Positions 48,134 through 61,111 of a stretch of 64,000 nucleotides of DNA are shown here, one piece after another (position 1 is the stretch's first letter; every line of letters begins with the position of its first letter). A program made the position numbers and the translations under genes. The stretch spans positions 41,138,964 to 41,202,963 of the forward strand of contig NC_049901.1 of the NCBI RefSeq assembly GCF_001411555.2, written 5' to 3'. Source of the DNA: Juglans regia (lineage: Eukaryota; Streptophyta; Magnoliopsida; Fagales; Juglandaceae). The notes beneath the pieces were generated by a model, which saw only the letters and a list, made by a program, of their open reading frames with translations, searched no databases and was not told the origin of the DNA.

Positions 48134-50974
48134 TGGTATCAGAGACGATACTCTAAGGTTCCTTTGATCTGCTGCAAAATGGCTTGAATGGCTTTTGTGT
48201 CATTGAATGTTGATGATTCTCATCCTTACCATTTATGAAATGGAGATTCGCCTGAATCCATGCTGGTATCTAGGGTTCTTATGGGACACAATTATCATAG
48301 TTGGTGTAGATCAATGGAGATGGCTTTGAAGGCCAAGAATAAGATCGGGCTCATAAATGGAGCAGTTGTTCAGCCTATCAACACAGATCCATTATATGTT
48401 GTACATATGGGAATGCTGTAATAGCATGGTGCTCTCATGGATTTTGAATTTTGTATCTAAAGAAATGGGAGAGACAATCATTTCTGCAAAAACAACAAAA
48501 TAAATGTGGGAGGATTTACGAGATCAATTCTGCCAAGGTAATGGGACAAGAATCTTCCAACTATAGAAATAACTTTCTTCTTTGACTCAAAATCAGAACT
48601 CAGTGAGTATATACTATCAAAAATTCAAAGATTTGTGGGATGAATTGTTGAATTATAATCAAATACCTAGCTGCACATATGGACCATATAGAAACTGTAC
48701 TTGTAATGCTACATGCTTATTTGTGGAATACCAACATCGCCAAAATATTATCATGTTTCTTATGGGTTTAAATGAGAAATTTTCTCATATCAGATGACAA
48801 ATTTTGTTGTTGGAACCATTGCCACCAATTACTACGGTTTTTTCTTTAGTAATTCAAGAGGAGAAACAAAGGGAAGTTGGGTCTATGATTAGCTCTGGAG
48901 TGGAAACATCAGTTTTCATAAATAAGAAAGTTGATAATGCAAAATCAAATCTTGGAAAGCAACAATATAAAAAAGTTCTATGTACTCACTATGGTATGAC
49001 AAATCACACGGTGGATAAGTAGAAGAGCAGTTGGATTATATGTTATGCAGCAACCATTAATATCTGATATTGTTTTACCCGATTCCATTCTAGATTATGA
49101 TTCCTTTTCCAAGCCTCATAATCCAATTTCCATATCTCCAAATCCTTCATCAACTTCCTCATCTATTCAAGAAAATCCAAATGTTCCTTCACTTCAAGAT
49201 AATACTCATTTTCCTTCATTTTGAAAGTCCACTAGACAGCACAAAACTCCTGGTTACTTGCAACAATATCATTGCAATCTAACAACATCTACTTTTGTCT
49301 CATCTTCTAAAGGCTCAATTCTTACACAATGAGGTAATCCATATAACATTTCTGATTTTTCATCTTATAAGCATTTATCTCCTTCTCATTGTACCTTTAG
49401 AGTTTCTATCTGATCCACTTCAGAACCTGAATTTTATCGTCAAACTGTTAAGCATTCTCATTGGAGAGATGTTATGTCCACTGAATTACTTGCTTTAGAA
49501 TCAAATAACACATGGGTTCTAGTTGATCTTCCATCCAATAAAATTTCAATTGGTTGTAAATTGTATATAAAACCAAGTTTAATGCTGATGGTTTTATTGA
49601 GAGACACAAAACTAGATTAGTTGCCAAGGGGTATACACAAAGGGAAGGTCTGGACTATCTAGAAACTTTTTTTCCTATTGCAAAAATGGTAACAATATGT
49701 TTTTTTTTTAATCTCTAGCAGCCATTCATGATTGGCATTTGATACATTTAGATGTAAACAATGTCTTTTTATATGGAGATTTGGAAGAAACAGTTTACAT
49801 GAAACCACCTCCTGGATATTTGAAGAAGGGGGACACAAGTGTTTGTAAATTGTAAAAGTCCTTTTATGGACTAAAGCAGGCTTCTAGGCAGTGGAACTCA
49901 AAGTTCACTGCAGCCTTGTTGAATTTGGGTTTTATTCAATCCAAGTCAGATTACTCTTTGTTTACAAGGAAGCAAAATGATTCATTTGTTGCCCTATTAA
50001 TTAGTATATGTTGATGACATATTGCTAGCAAGCAGTAATTTGGAGGTTGTACAGGCCATTAAATCTTCATTGAGTGAACGCTTCAAATTAAAAGATTTAG
50101 GCCCTGTTAAGTATTTTTTGGACATGGAGATAGCTCGATCCAAGAAAGGTATTTTTTTGTGTCAGCGCAAGTATGCTTTAGAATTGATCTCAAATGCTAG
50201 TTTGTTGGGATGTAAACCTGTCAATTTTCCAATGGATACTCATTACAAGTTATCAAAGAATGATGGTGAATTACTTGAGAATGTTTCTTCCTACAGAAAA
50301 CTTATTGGTAGATTATTATATATCACCAATTCGATCAAGACCAGATATTACATATCCAATACATCATTTAAGTCAATTTCTTGATTCTCCTAGAGTTCCA
50401 CATATGCAAGCAGCCATCAGAATATTGAAGTACATTAAAATGGCACTAGGGCAGGGTATCTTCTTCTCGGCTTCTTCCTCAATTCATCTCAAGGCCTTTG
50501 CTGAGTTAGATTGGGCCAGCCGTCCCAATACAAAGAGTTCTACATCTGGATATTGTATATTCCTTGGTGACTCACTCATCTCCTGGAAATTCAAAAAGTA
50601 AAAGACAGTATCAAAGTCTTCTGCAGAAGCTAAATATAGGTCAATGGCCTATATTGTTTGTGAATTGACATGGCTCCAATCTTTACTTTCAGATTTGCAT
50701 CAATAACATTCTCATGCTTCTTTACTTTTCTGTGACAATCAAGCTGCCATCCATATTGTAGCCAACCATGTATTTCACTAGAGAACTAAACACATTGAAT
50801 TGGATTGTCACTTGATCAGAGAAAAAATCCAAGCTGGAGCTCTTCAAACACTACATGTTTCCTCAAGCCACCAACTTGCTGATTTACTTACTAAACCTCT
50901 TGGGTTTGTTATTTTTCACTCTTTGTTATCCAAGATTAATGTTAATAACATATACCATTCATCTTGAGGGGGAC
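48134..50974 (+). pseudogene. decayed internal region of copia element B, lacking protease and integrase
   Basis: Starts with primer-binding site TGGTATCAGAG and ends with polypurine tract TTGAGGGGGA (50964-50973). Gag remnants are visible at about 48315-49020: KAKNKIGLINGAV, DLWDELLNYNQ, FLMGLNEKFSHIR, then a broken zinc-knuckle region. The next recognisable block is the Pro/Ser-rich linker before reverse transcriptase (about 49070-49500). It leads into reverse transcriptase (YVDDILLASS at about 50005-50035, RFKLKDLGPVKYFLDMEIA) and RNase H (WASRPNTKSSTSGYCIFLG, SSAEAKYRS). Frames are broken by many stops and shifts. The internal region is 2.8 kb, against 4.4 kb in element A, and no DTGA, HHCC or DDE motifs are seen. 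The central third is therefore deleted. Confidence 0.88.
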
Positions 50975-51160
50975 TATCATAGATGAGCTAGGCAATATTG
51001 TAAGTAGTAGTAGAATTAGTTAGTTACTTAGTTACTCACCTTGGTTACTCTAGTTACTTACTTTACCTTTTGTATAAATATTAAATAGCGTATTCGTGTA
51101 AAGAGACTTTTCATATATAGAATCAGAAACTTTTCTTCAATCTTTCCAAGATTTGCTTCA
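50975..51160 (+). repeat. 3' LTR of copia element B
   Basis: 186 bp starting TATCATAGATGAGC and ending GATTTGCTTCA. The 5' LTR, rejoined across the nested insertion, is about 206 bp. The copies differ by several substitutions and indels, so this insertion is much older than A. A clean target duplication is not visible (ATATTAT-like sequence on both sides only). Confidence 0.85.
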
Positions 51161-51726
51161 CATATTATATTTTGAATGAATTTTCATCCAAATGGTTAAG
51201 GATCTATGCAGCTAGCTATTTAAAATGTGTCACATCAATTAATTTAATTAAATTTTATAATAAAGTTATGGATGAAGAGCAGCATTATTATAAGTAGCTT
51301 TTTATCTGATTGATATGTAAAGCTATATATTTACACATTTGTGAAATTTTGTGATTTTTATTTTGCTTAATTGAAACTGATATTGAGAAGACCAGTATAT
51401 ACAAGATTATAATATTGCAATAATTTCTCAGTTTATGATCATGAGTATTATATGCTTATATACCTTTCCATGTCAATGTATTACTTGTATTTTATATGAG
51501 AGAATTTTATGCACATTTACATGATAAGTAAACCAAATTATATAAAAACTTTATATGAAAAAGCTATATCACTTTTGTTAATGTATCATTTTTAATAGAT
51601 GATGTAGTTAATTCATTTAATTTTTGTTGGGTAATTAGCAATGCAGTACCATGTATTATCAATAATAATTAATAAAATTAATTATTAAATAGTCTCAGAG
51701 CAAGTAATTAATTAAATGGTAACGTC

Positions 51727-51757
<31 letters not shown>

Positions 51758-51925
51758 GTAATAATAATAATAATAATAATAAAAGTAACTATTATAGGAT
51801 ACCATTCCATTAAAAATAAATGATTATAATATAGGCAAGCCATTATAATATATAGCATAATATGATCTTGTGATAAAATAGGCCGAGTGTCACGCTAGTC
51901 GTATTTTTAATAATTTTTTATTTAA
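51161..51925. other. intergenic, AT-rich, with a (TAA)n microsatellite
   Basis: An interrupted AAT/TAA trinucleotide repeat occupies about 51732-51782. No gene seen. Confidence 0.45.
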
Positions 51926-52538
51926 GAGCACTCCCAATGGCTTTTGTATTATACAAAAAATGTAAATAATTTGAAGAATTGTTCCAAAAAGAAGCTCCAT
52001 CCGATTATGTAAAATGAAGTATAAAATACATTTAGCTACAGTACCCCGCTACATGTAGCGGGTACTGTTCATCCTGTAAAAATTTTTATTGTTGATATTT
52101 TATTTACTCCCTCATTTTTATTTACTTTGATTTGTATCGTATAAGCAAATTATTTTTATTGTTCATCATTTAAAACATATATATTTCATTTTCTTCTAAA
52201 AAATATCTTGGAATTATTTTTAAACCAATTTTTTCATATTTGATTTTATTTTTAATTTTTATTTGGCTTATATATTTTTGTTTTACGTGTATAAGACTAA
52301 ATTATTTTACATTGTATATAAAAATAAATTGCAAATATAAAAAAATATATGGATATTGTAAATTTATTGGTAGAAATGAAATATTTAAAAAGAATAAAAA
52401 AAGAATATTTAAATGATATAAAGAAAAAATAGATAAGATGATGGATGACATATTGTAAAAGTCAGTATGTAAAATAGAAAAAGTGAGTTTTGGTGATGTA
52501 TTTTAAAGGATAAGATAAAGAATCCATTGTGAGTGCTC
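51926..52538. mobile_element. 613-bp TIR element (GAGCACTC ends, TAA duplication)
   Basis: Left end GAGCACTCCCAATGG and complemented right end GAGCACTCACAATGG match at 14 of 15 positions. TAA lies immediately outside both (51923-51925 and 52539-52541). No coding capacity. It contains a near-perfect palindrome at 52038-52068 (ACCCCGCTACATGTAGCGGGT core). A TAA duplication suggests PIF/Harbinger-type mobilisation. Confidence 0.8.
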
Positions 52539-52541
52539 TAA

Positions 52542-53102
52542 GAAGTAATACATTGAAAAAGGATAATTGTGAATCTAATCCTAATATTTATATATTTATT
52601 ACTCATTCTTAAATTTTCGCTCACATTTTGATATATAGACGTTTTTTTGGAAATTGCTTTCTATCACGTTACTTAATTTGTGCATGGATGAAATCATTCC
52701 TTATAATAAAGAAAGTAAATCCATATGTCAAAATGGGATATATAATTCCTGCATGCCTTTTCATCTTTATTAAATAATTATTTTATAGGTAATTCGCTGA
52801 CGTGGCAATATAATATTTGTTGAGCGACCTAATTATTTTTATGGAACCATCTTATGCAAACATCTTAATTAATTAATTATCTATATATATATATATAGCC
52901 ATTGAGCCAAACCTTTGCTTAATTAATTATTATAATATGCATGTACCCATAGACTTAGTTTTTATGTATATTTTTGCATGGGGCCGTCGACAGGAAGAAG
53001 CTCATGTCTAACTCTAAACTTTTGCTTTATAGAATAATTATTTCGAACAAATCAAGGTTTCTACCAAAAATTTGACTTTAAGGATTAATTCCCATATTGC
53101 AG

Positions 53103-53148
<46 letters not shown>

Positions 53149-53285
53149 TTGAGCACGCGAGAGATATAACATGCAGCATGTTTTTATGAGCCGACGTTGG
53201 TAGACTAACACGTAATTCTTATTGGAAAACATGTGTTTTTAAGAAGTCAAAAGATACATATATGACAATTTATAGATTAACATCC

Positions 53286-53333
<48 letters not shown>

Positions 53334-54904
53334 TCGCGCGATCTTTTATATATATATATATATATGGGACAAGCTGCATGTAGCATGGTGATCATGCGAA
53401 AGAAAGAAAATAGACTATCAAAATAATATATATATAGAGGACGGACTATCAAATAAAGCTTATTGACATGAATGAAATGGCATGCATCATCGATCGATCT
53501 TTGTATGGAATGTGAAAAAATATGCATTGCCTAGCTACGAATTAATTGAAGGCCGTACCAATACAATAATATTCTAGCTAGCCTATCATAATTAATACAT
53601 GATATATATATATAGATCAGCATGCACAAAAGGTAGACGATTAATTAAATTTTATGTGCAACTCTTGCTCGCATCTTTATTACTACATAAAGTATATAAA
53701 TTTGTAGTGGTACGTACTAATTATACCTACGTGCATGCTAGCTAGCTTGGTGTTAATATAGCTTGTGATTGATCTTGAAATAAAAGAAAATGATTTTGTG
53801 TTGATTTGATATGAAAAGTGACACCAGTAGCAGTACTGATATATGCAGGCTCCGAAAAGCATATATATATATATATATAGCTAGGAAAGCAGAAAGTATA
53901 GTACTGCAGCCAGCATGATAATCTCAGAAAATATTATATATACAGTTATATGCTCCGAAAAGATCATATTGTAATCTCATTATATATGTACGTTGGAAAC
54001 TTTGGATCGGAGTGTTCTTTTGTTTGCAAGTAGTGAAACCAACAACGTCTGAGAAAAGTAAGACTAATTATTTCAGGATATTGCTTTTGCAATTAATTTG
54101 CGTGTTCGATCATGCATGCACCTAGCTAGCAGCTTATTAAATCACAGAAACCATGTTCTCCATTAACTGGCCAGGAAAAAGTCAATAGGTATATATAGTT
54201 TCGTGTCTTCATATATATATATATATATGATCCACTTCATGTTTTCGTAGATGATCAAACTGCAGAAATATATATATTAATTATACATGAGTCTCTAATT
54301 CCCATCTGGTATATGTAAAGTTACTGTTGAAGAACGACCTAGCTAGACTATATACTACTACTGCGCGCATAAAATATCTGCAAGGCGCTAGCTCATCATG
54401 AACAATATTTGCGCCATCTATATATATATCGATCATCGATGATCACATATATATTAATTAATGGGGTTTCGATGTTTAAAAGAAACATAACGATTGGGGG
54501 ACCATAAAGTTATAAACAACCCATACCTTTAAATCCCAATAAAATATGAGGAGATTCTGAACACATGCATAGTTGCATGTGATATTGGTGGGAATGGGGA
54601 TGATTTTGAATATATATATATATACACATTATTTTCTTGCTTTCTTTCTTTCTTTTTCTTTTTTGACGCTTATATTAATAATATCTTATTTTTTTCCATA
54701 TATATTTCCAAAATTTCATCTCTTTTTTTGGGGTATATTTAAATCATGATCATCATGTGTTTGTGTAATTTCCTTTGCCCTCCATGTGACGCAATATTGT
54801 TTGTACCCCACTGCGCACTTACTAGGAAAGTAAGGCATTTTGTGGGTAAATTGCACTATATGAGTGAAGTGAACCCTACAAAGACTCCTCACCCCCCCTC
54901 TCTC
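52542..54904. other. intergenic with long AT microsatellites
   Basis: (AT)n runs at about 53107-53143 (near 18 units), 53289-53331 (about 21 units) and 53347-53365. Many GCTAGC, GCATGC and ATATAT words. No gene seen. Confidence 0.45.
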
Positions 54905-54910
54905 TATAAA
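54905..54910 (+). promoter_or_regulatory. candidate TATA box of the MIR396 transcript
   Basis: CTCTCTATAAAGC lies about 225 bp upstream of the hairpin. A (CT)n tract, common in plant 5' leaders, follows at 54992-55014. Placement is inference from spacing. Confidence 0.4.
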
Positions 54911-54991
54911 GCTGGTAGACAAATTATATGGTAGAGTGGTCCACGAGGGACTCTGTATGGGCATTGGTCATTTCTGGCCTCCTCCTTTACC

Positions 54992-55014
54992 TCTCTCTCT
55001 CTCTCTCTCTCTCT
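54992..55014. repeat. (CT)n microsatellite
   Basis: Uninterrupted CT run between the candidate TATA box and the MIR396 hairpin. Confidence 0.85.
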
Positions 55015-55128
55015 CAAAGACACACAAACAGAAGCTATTATATCTTCTATACAAGAAACACATGAGGGATGCCAAAGAAAATAGAAATGAGATCTGAGGA
55101 AAAAGTGAGTGAAATTTTGTGGAAGTGA

Positions 55129-55247
55129 TCCTGGTCATGCTTTTCCACAGCTTTCTTGAACTTCTTTTTCTGCTAATTAATCTCTAGGATTAACAGTAGT
55201 ACCCCTGGAAGCTCAAGAAAGCTGTGGGAGAACATGGCTATTCAGGA
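55129..55247 (+). ncRNA. MIR396: MIR396 microRNA precursor hairpin
   Basis: The 5' arm has the miR396 mature sequence at 55143-55163 (core TTCCACAGCTTTCTTGAACT, ending in T as in the miR396b variant). The 3' arm has the passenger strand GCTCAAGAAAGCTGTGGGAG at 55211-55231. The two pair almost perfectly, and the stem extends outwards through CCTGGTCATG and CATGGCTATTCAGG. The intervening 47 nt (CTGCTAATTAATCTC..) form the terminal loop region. In other plants miR396 represses GROWTH-REGULATING FACTOR genes and so limits leaf cell proliferation. Processing ends cannot be proven without small-RNA data. Confidence 0.93.
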
Positions 55248-57037
55248 TTTTGCTGGTGTTTCCTTCACATGATGATATTTCTGTTCAAGATCTAGTACTA
55301 CTTGGCTTTATCCTGAAATTCAAGGCGTCCTTGGCCATCCTTTCGTCTGCATGGATTATGGTAATACTCGAAATTCTCTGGCAAGTCAAATACATTCCAA
55401 TCACGGTATTTTTCTTTGATTAATGTTTCGTATATTTCACATGAATTCTTACATTTTCTGAAGGAAAAAAGGATTTTTACGCTGAAATACAATGTGGGTT
55501 TTTAAATTCCTTATATATTATAAGCTTCTTAACAGAATTGATTTGCAGCAATATAAGGGGGTTGCGGCCGGATATTATATCTTCCTTATACCCATGGAGA
55601 GAAGAAGAAATTCATGAATTCAAGTTTATTCTTTTATTCGTTACTATTCTTATTTTTTGTCAAATCTACTGCTACACGACTGAACCGAGCATGAAAGAGG
55701 GCAGCTTTGGTGGAAATTATTTATATTTCTCATTGAAGTTGTAATATACAAAAAAGGTGAGAATTCCTGCAATATATATATATATATATAAATATATATA
55801 TTCTTTGTTCATATTCTGATTTATTCAATCAAAATGGTGGGAAAAAAAAAAATAATAAAGTTACCCTGCAGAGAAGATTCCCTAGCTTTCCCTTTTAGCT
55901 TCAATGATGATAGTTCCTCCTGTTGGCCTTTTGGTTTTGCCTCCACATCTTCTCCTAAATTTCTGTGAAAAAAGGTAATACTTTGTCATGACTAAGTGAC
56001 ATCATTTTTTTTAACCTCTCCCTCTGAATTCTGATTGATCCGATTTTCAATTTTTTTTACCCCTCCCACCTTTTCTCTTTCCAGAACTGTTGCTCTTATA
56101 TATGGAATACAAAACAACGAAGTAGGTCATAGAATCGGGCCGTAACTTCGTCTCCAAGTGTATCATGTACAACAGAGCTAGCTAGCTAGAATTTATGTTT
56201 CCCTTGATTTCTTTTTTTTTTTTTGCTTGTTTTGTTTTTGTTTTTTGACTAGTAATCCTGAGATATTAAAGGGTTGGAATGTTTTCTAGGATGATCTCGA
56301 ACAAAACACCAAACCCACTTAATTACCACCTCAGGCGCTACAGCTAGTCAAGAGTCAAGAGACTGATCTGCAGCGCTTCCGGCCTGTATCTAGTCAGCAA
56401 CATCGGAATATCATTAAAGACACAGAAAGTACTGACAAGAAATTCTAAGCTAACCTTGCTGCTGCATTGTTGACTGGATTCCACATTATTATAAGTTCTC
56501 TTGAATAATACATGTCCTTCTTGACAAGAATTTCTAGCTAGCTAGCTGCTTCTCTTACTCATGTATGTAATAGATCTCAAGTAGATCCCATGTTCATGTT
56601 ATTATCATGGCCATTATGAAAATATATAACAGGATTCACAATGGTAATTTCTGGATTAGGATTCTACCTCTGGTTGGAATAACTGATCTACTAGATTCCG
56701 AATTGCATGTTTATTTTCCTAATGAAGCAGTATATACCTGTCAGCAATTAGGTAAAAAATTCGATGAACTTCTAATTAAAGAAATTATTTTTTACTATTT
56801 GAAATGTATCATGAACACATACAATTCTCACTTGATTGTATAATTGCTAAATAGACGTTGTTCATGGCTAAACAAGGACTTAGAATATATATACTTTCTG
56901 ATCTTCTTCAAATCTAGTTTTTTCGATCTTTCATAAAACCATTTGAACTTTTATCAGTAACTCATAATATGGGTGTGTCCCTAGCTATCAGATTTTGCTA
57001 TTTGGGAGCATTTTTGTTATCCGATTAGATTTGACAA

Positions 57038-57071
<34 letters not shown>

Positions 57072-58766
57072 TACACACACACACACAAGTACACTTAACA
57101 GTGACACGATTTATGCTGCTATGATATGATATTTTATGCAACAAGTCATAAGCTGATGATCAGTTGACGACAAGAAAAGCTAGCTACAAGCAAGAACCAC
57201 ATGACTGGGATTAATTTTCGAAAGAGCCAAAAGAACTTCAAAGTGATCATGCATGAGCTGCCTCACAAGCATATTATATCCTTAAATATTGTTTAAATGG
57301 CCGGCCGTTCCTTCTCCTTTTTTTCCTTTCTATTTTTGGGATTTCTTCACTTCATGATCCTTGATATATCTATCTGTTGACAAAATCAAACTCATTGTAG
57401 GCAATAATATTATTTGGTCACAATCTTTGGCAAAATAAAACTGGAGTACTTAAGCATTGGATTGGACAGCAAGCTTGAGGATAGCTAGCTCTAGTAATAA
57501 AAGATGAGGCTACATACATATATATATATATATGTATATATACACTGTAAAAGTATTTTAGAGAAGTAAGAAAAAGGCACCTAATTTGGATCAAGAAATA
57601 ATTGATGCTATAAAAAGTGAATCGTGATCATCAGTAGCTATATGCAGTCCACAAGAAAAAATTGGAGTTAGGTCCACCAAAAACAGATAAAAGAAAATTG
57701 GGCAGACAAAGGAGCAAGCTAGATAGCTAGCTATAGGCGTGGCAGTTCTGTGCTCCTCAAAGGCAATAAAGCTAGGTATAGTACCGAACGTAAAAGCTAA
57801 TATACTAGAAACTAACATTATTTGTCTGATTTTGAGAAATTGGAGGGCCTATTTTCCATCTTCTTATTGAAATTACTCAAATGTCCATGTAAAGTAACAT
57901 AAAGATAAATAATAAAGTAATAATATAAAGTAAATAATATAATTATTTAGTCATCAACCATATAATTATTTAATAATAAAGCAATAATAATAAATTGCGT
58001 AACATCAAAATTGATAACGAAGAAAATATCTTTAAAGAACTCTTTAAAGATTAAACTATACAATGCAGTCAAATCCATAAAAATCAATTATATTATTTGA
58101 AAATCAATTACAAGCAAGTTTCAATTACAAAATTTTTGTCAATTGACAAATTTACTTGACCAGACAAACGACCCGTTTGTCTCTACCGCAGTAGTAGTCA
58201 GAACCTCTGACTATCTTCAAACTATTGACTTCTTTCCTGAAACTCCAGTGGTTGAACTCAGTCAATCAAACTCCAATATGGAGTAAGCATGCACTCAATG
58301 AGAGAAAAAGAAAAAGAATTAGAAAATTCTCAAGAGAATTTTTTCACACCCAAACACTGGAAAGTGCTCTAAAAAATATTTAGAACTGAATCTCTCCAGA
58401 TCCTAACCAATAGGATCCCTTAAATAAACAATTTGAAAGCAGTTTGAATTGCAGTAGGACTCTACCGAAGGAAGACTCTTCTGACGGGATGCTGACACGA
58501 CCTAATACTAAATCTTCTCAGCAATAGCAATTTCTCATTCAAACTCTTCTCTGAATAATTACAAAATCCTTGGAACTCTATTTTCACACTCTTGACTTAT
58601 CTAAAACACTTTCTAATAACTTATAGGTAAACTCAAAATAGTTATAGATAAAATCAAAATATTTTACATTCATATATCTAATTTGAAAGACCAAAAATAT
58701 ATAAGATAAAATCTATCATCTTAGTCACCTAATCTTATTCAAATTTATCAACTTAGTCACCTAGTT
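55248..58766. other. intergenic, possibly including an LTR-like fragment
   Basis: No gene recognised. Contains AT runs at 55774-55800 and 57040-57069. The stretch about 57990-58760 is less AT-biased. On the minus strand it has a TTTATTTAAGGGATCC box followed by leader-like sequence, suggestive of an LTR fragment, but I cannot define its ends. Small open frames at 56607 and 57591 are unsupported. Confidence 0.35.
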
Positions 58767-58979
58767 CACCACAACATAAAAGGGTCTTTTGGAACAGAAA
58801 ATTTTTTATCCCAAAAGACCCCAATTTCTTCCCAAAAAAATTTTTGGGACGAAAAAAACTCGTCCCAATGCCGTTCTAACATCACTATGCCAAAGATATT
58901 TTGGGACGAAAATCACCATTTCGTTCCAAAAAATATCTTTTGGGATGAAATTAAAGGAAACCGTTCGAACGGAAATTTC

Positions 58980-59335
58980 TTTTTGTCACGGTTGAAATTC
59001 GTCCCATAATATTGTTCGAACAAAAACAATTTTAAGTTCGAACAGTAGTAACGTGTTTGAACGATTGCGAAATATGTTCGAACAAACATGAATTCATTTG
59101 AATGGTATGAATTTATCTTTGTGTTCGAATGTTAAATGGTCAAGTTGAACGGTATATAGGTTCGAACGGTATAGGTTATGTTCGAACATGACTGAAATAA
59201 ATGATGTTCAAACGTTGTGTGATCGTTCGAACTCTACGAACATAAATTTCGTTCGAACATTATGTTAACGTTCGAACGCTATTGTCGTTTGAACATAGAG
59301 TTCGAACGTTTTATGTTCGTTCGAACAAAATCTCT
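58980..59335. repeat. GTTCGAAC subterminal repeat cluster of the CACTA element
   Basis: About ten exact copies of the palindrome GTTCGAAC plus several one-base variants (GTTTGAAC, GTTCAAAC, GTTCGAAT) spaced by 10-40 bp. Repeated short palindromes next to the terminus are the usual TNPA-like binding array of CACTA elements. Confidence 0.8.
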
Positions 59336-59513
59336 TTAATTTAAATCAATAATAGAAAACTAAATATACATTCATAATATTTGAAAAAATACATTAGAAA
59401 TTGTTTAACAATCACAAAAGTGTTATAATAAGCGCAAACTAAATAAATAACTGTCGAGACGGGCATTGTTCGTACATAAATAGATAATCCCAAAATCTGT
59501 ATGTAAAAAGCCA

Positions 59514-61041
59514 TCACTTGCTTGGAGGCCTGTACTGTTGCATAAGCTGCTGCATTTGGAGTTGCATCTGTCTTCTGAACTCTTCTTGTTGTTCTTCATG
59601 TTGTTTGAGGCGCATCTTCATATCTTCTTGTTTTGCCAATTGAGCCTCTAATTTATACTGCCTTGCAGTCAATTCTTCAATTTTAGAATTTGCACTCTTT
59701 AGCGCTATATAAGTAATAGATGCATTCCCAGAAGAAGAGGAAGAGGGACTAGGTTTTACACAGCGACCCAAATACCTCAAATATCCTGAACGTTGACCCA
59801 GAACTTGTGTAAAAATATCAATATCATTTGTTGAGAAATTTTGATCTGACGCAGATTCAGCACGTAGGACAACCATTTTATCCAAGACATATATAAGATA
59901 AAGAATTAATATCATCATAAATATTATAATATATTTAATTAAAACAGGTTATAATACTTACATAATTTTCACGGGTATCAGGATGAGTCCACTCTCCATT
60001 ACAATCAGTGTGCGATGGAGCATATAATTTTGTCAGATCATAATTAGTATCTGAATCTTGCTACAATAAATGTGTTAAGATATAAAGTCATTATGATTCA
60101 TCCAAATAATTAACTATATCCAATAAAAAAAATAGAAATATCAATTTCTTAGAAAGGCGATGGAAAGATCTTAAGCCTGCATGATGATTAATCTTCAATT
60201 TTGATCTATTTGTTTTGCTTATAGAACTTCGCTCCTACAAAAAAAATTGAAAATATTATGAAGCAAAATGACAAATATGACAAGTAAAATAATTAAATTT
60301 AATTATACCTGATATGATGGATCCTCAAACATGTCACAAAGTTTTTCCCACTCAGAAAGTCGGACATCCTGAAAGGGATGTTGGCGTGCATCTTCATTCT
60401 TTTCAAACTTATTATAATGCTCATGACACATCGTCTTATATTTGCGGAATGCATTACCTATAAACTTTTCCACAGTCTTACGCTCCTCTCTCCGACCAAA
60501 ATTTAATTCGAAATCATCATTGAAAAAAATAATCACAAACACATTATCATTTATAATATTCTAAATTTAAGTAAAATATAGAAATTTATTCTACTAAATC
60601 AATGTTTTAAACATTACCAAACAACACTTCTTGATAAGCTCTTTAACATCTTGGGGGTCTTTCTTCCATGAAGTCGTTGCCAAAGGTGCATAAGTTCGTA
60701 TAAAAGCACCTACATGCAAATGTAAGCCAAACTGCTAGTTGTCCTTCGCCCCCGGTATGTTCGTCAGGAATGTTAACCATGATCTTACCCACCTTCCGAT
60801 ATTTTTACAATGTCACCCCTCTAGTGGTGCCTCGACCTTGACGAGATTGTACTGTAGACTCTATAAAATATAATATTGTAATCAATTTCATTTATATGTC
60901 TATTATAGGACCTTAATTAATAAATTTTATGAGTATTAGATTTTTACTTTGTTCTGTAGAGTCAATCTCAAATGGTGAGTCTGAAGGAGAGCTAGGAACA
61001 AGTGAAGATAGGTTGTGAACTTCCTTCCTCTTTGACGGCAT
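59514..61041 (-). pseudogene. Transposase_24 (Ptta/En/Spm) protein of the CACTA remnant, decayed
   Basis: Starts MPSKRKEVHNLSSLVPSSPS at 61041. Exon-like blocks follow: about 60600-60870 (NIPGAKDN, WKKDPQDVKELIKKC), 60306-60542 (NFGRREERKTVEKFIGNAFR..LCDMFEDPSYQ), a short block near 60005-60060 (TKLYAPSHTDCNGEWTHPDT), and the last block 59514-59895 with VLGQRSGYLRYLGR and a Gln/Glu-rich coiled coil (KQEDMKMRLKQHEEQQEEF) ending QYRPPSK. Block order and the C-terminal coiled coil match the plant Transposase_24 family that accompanies TNP2 in CACTA elements. Stops in the second block (..RG*HCKN, KDN*QFG) and near 60150 show that it is broken. Confidence 0.72.
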
Positions 61042-61111
61042 AATTTCAAACTACTGATACATTCAATAAGTAAAATATTTGTCATCAAGTGTAATGTTAA
61101 CACATAATTGG

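Noticed and set aside
53038..53527. Minus-strand frames rich in Tyr-Ile repeats
   Set aside because: Translations of (AT)n microsatellites. Several other frames in the window (23030, 36494 and 38207) owe their length to the same cause.
53906..53920. GCAGCCAGCATGATA, resembling miR167
   Set aside because: Only a partial match to the microRNA and no opposing arm within 300 bp on either side.
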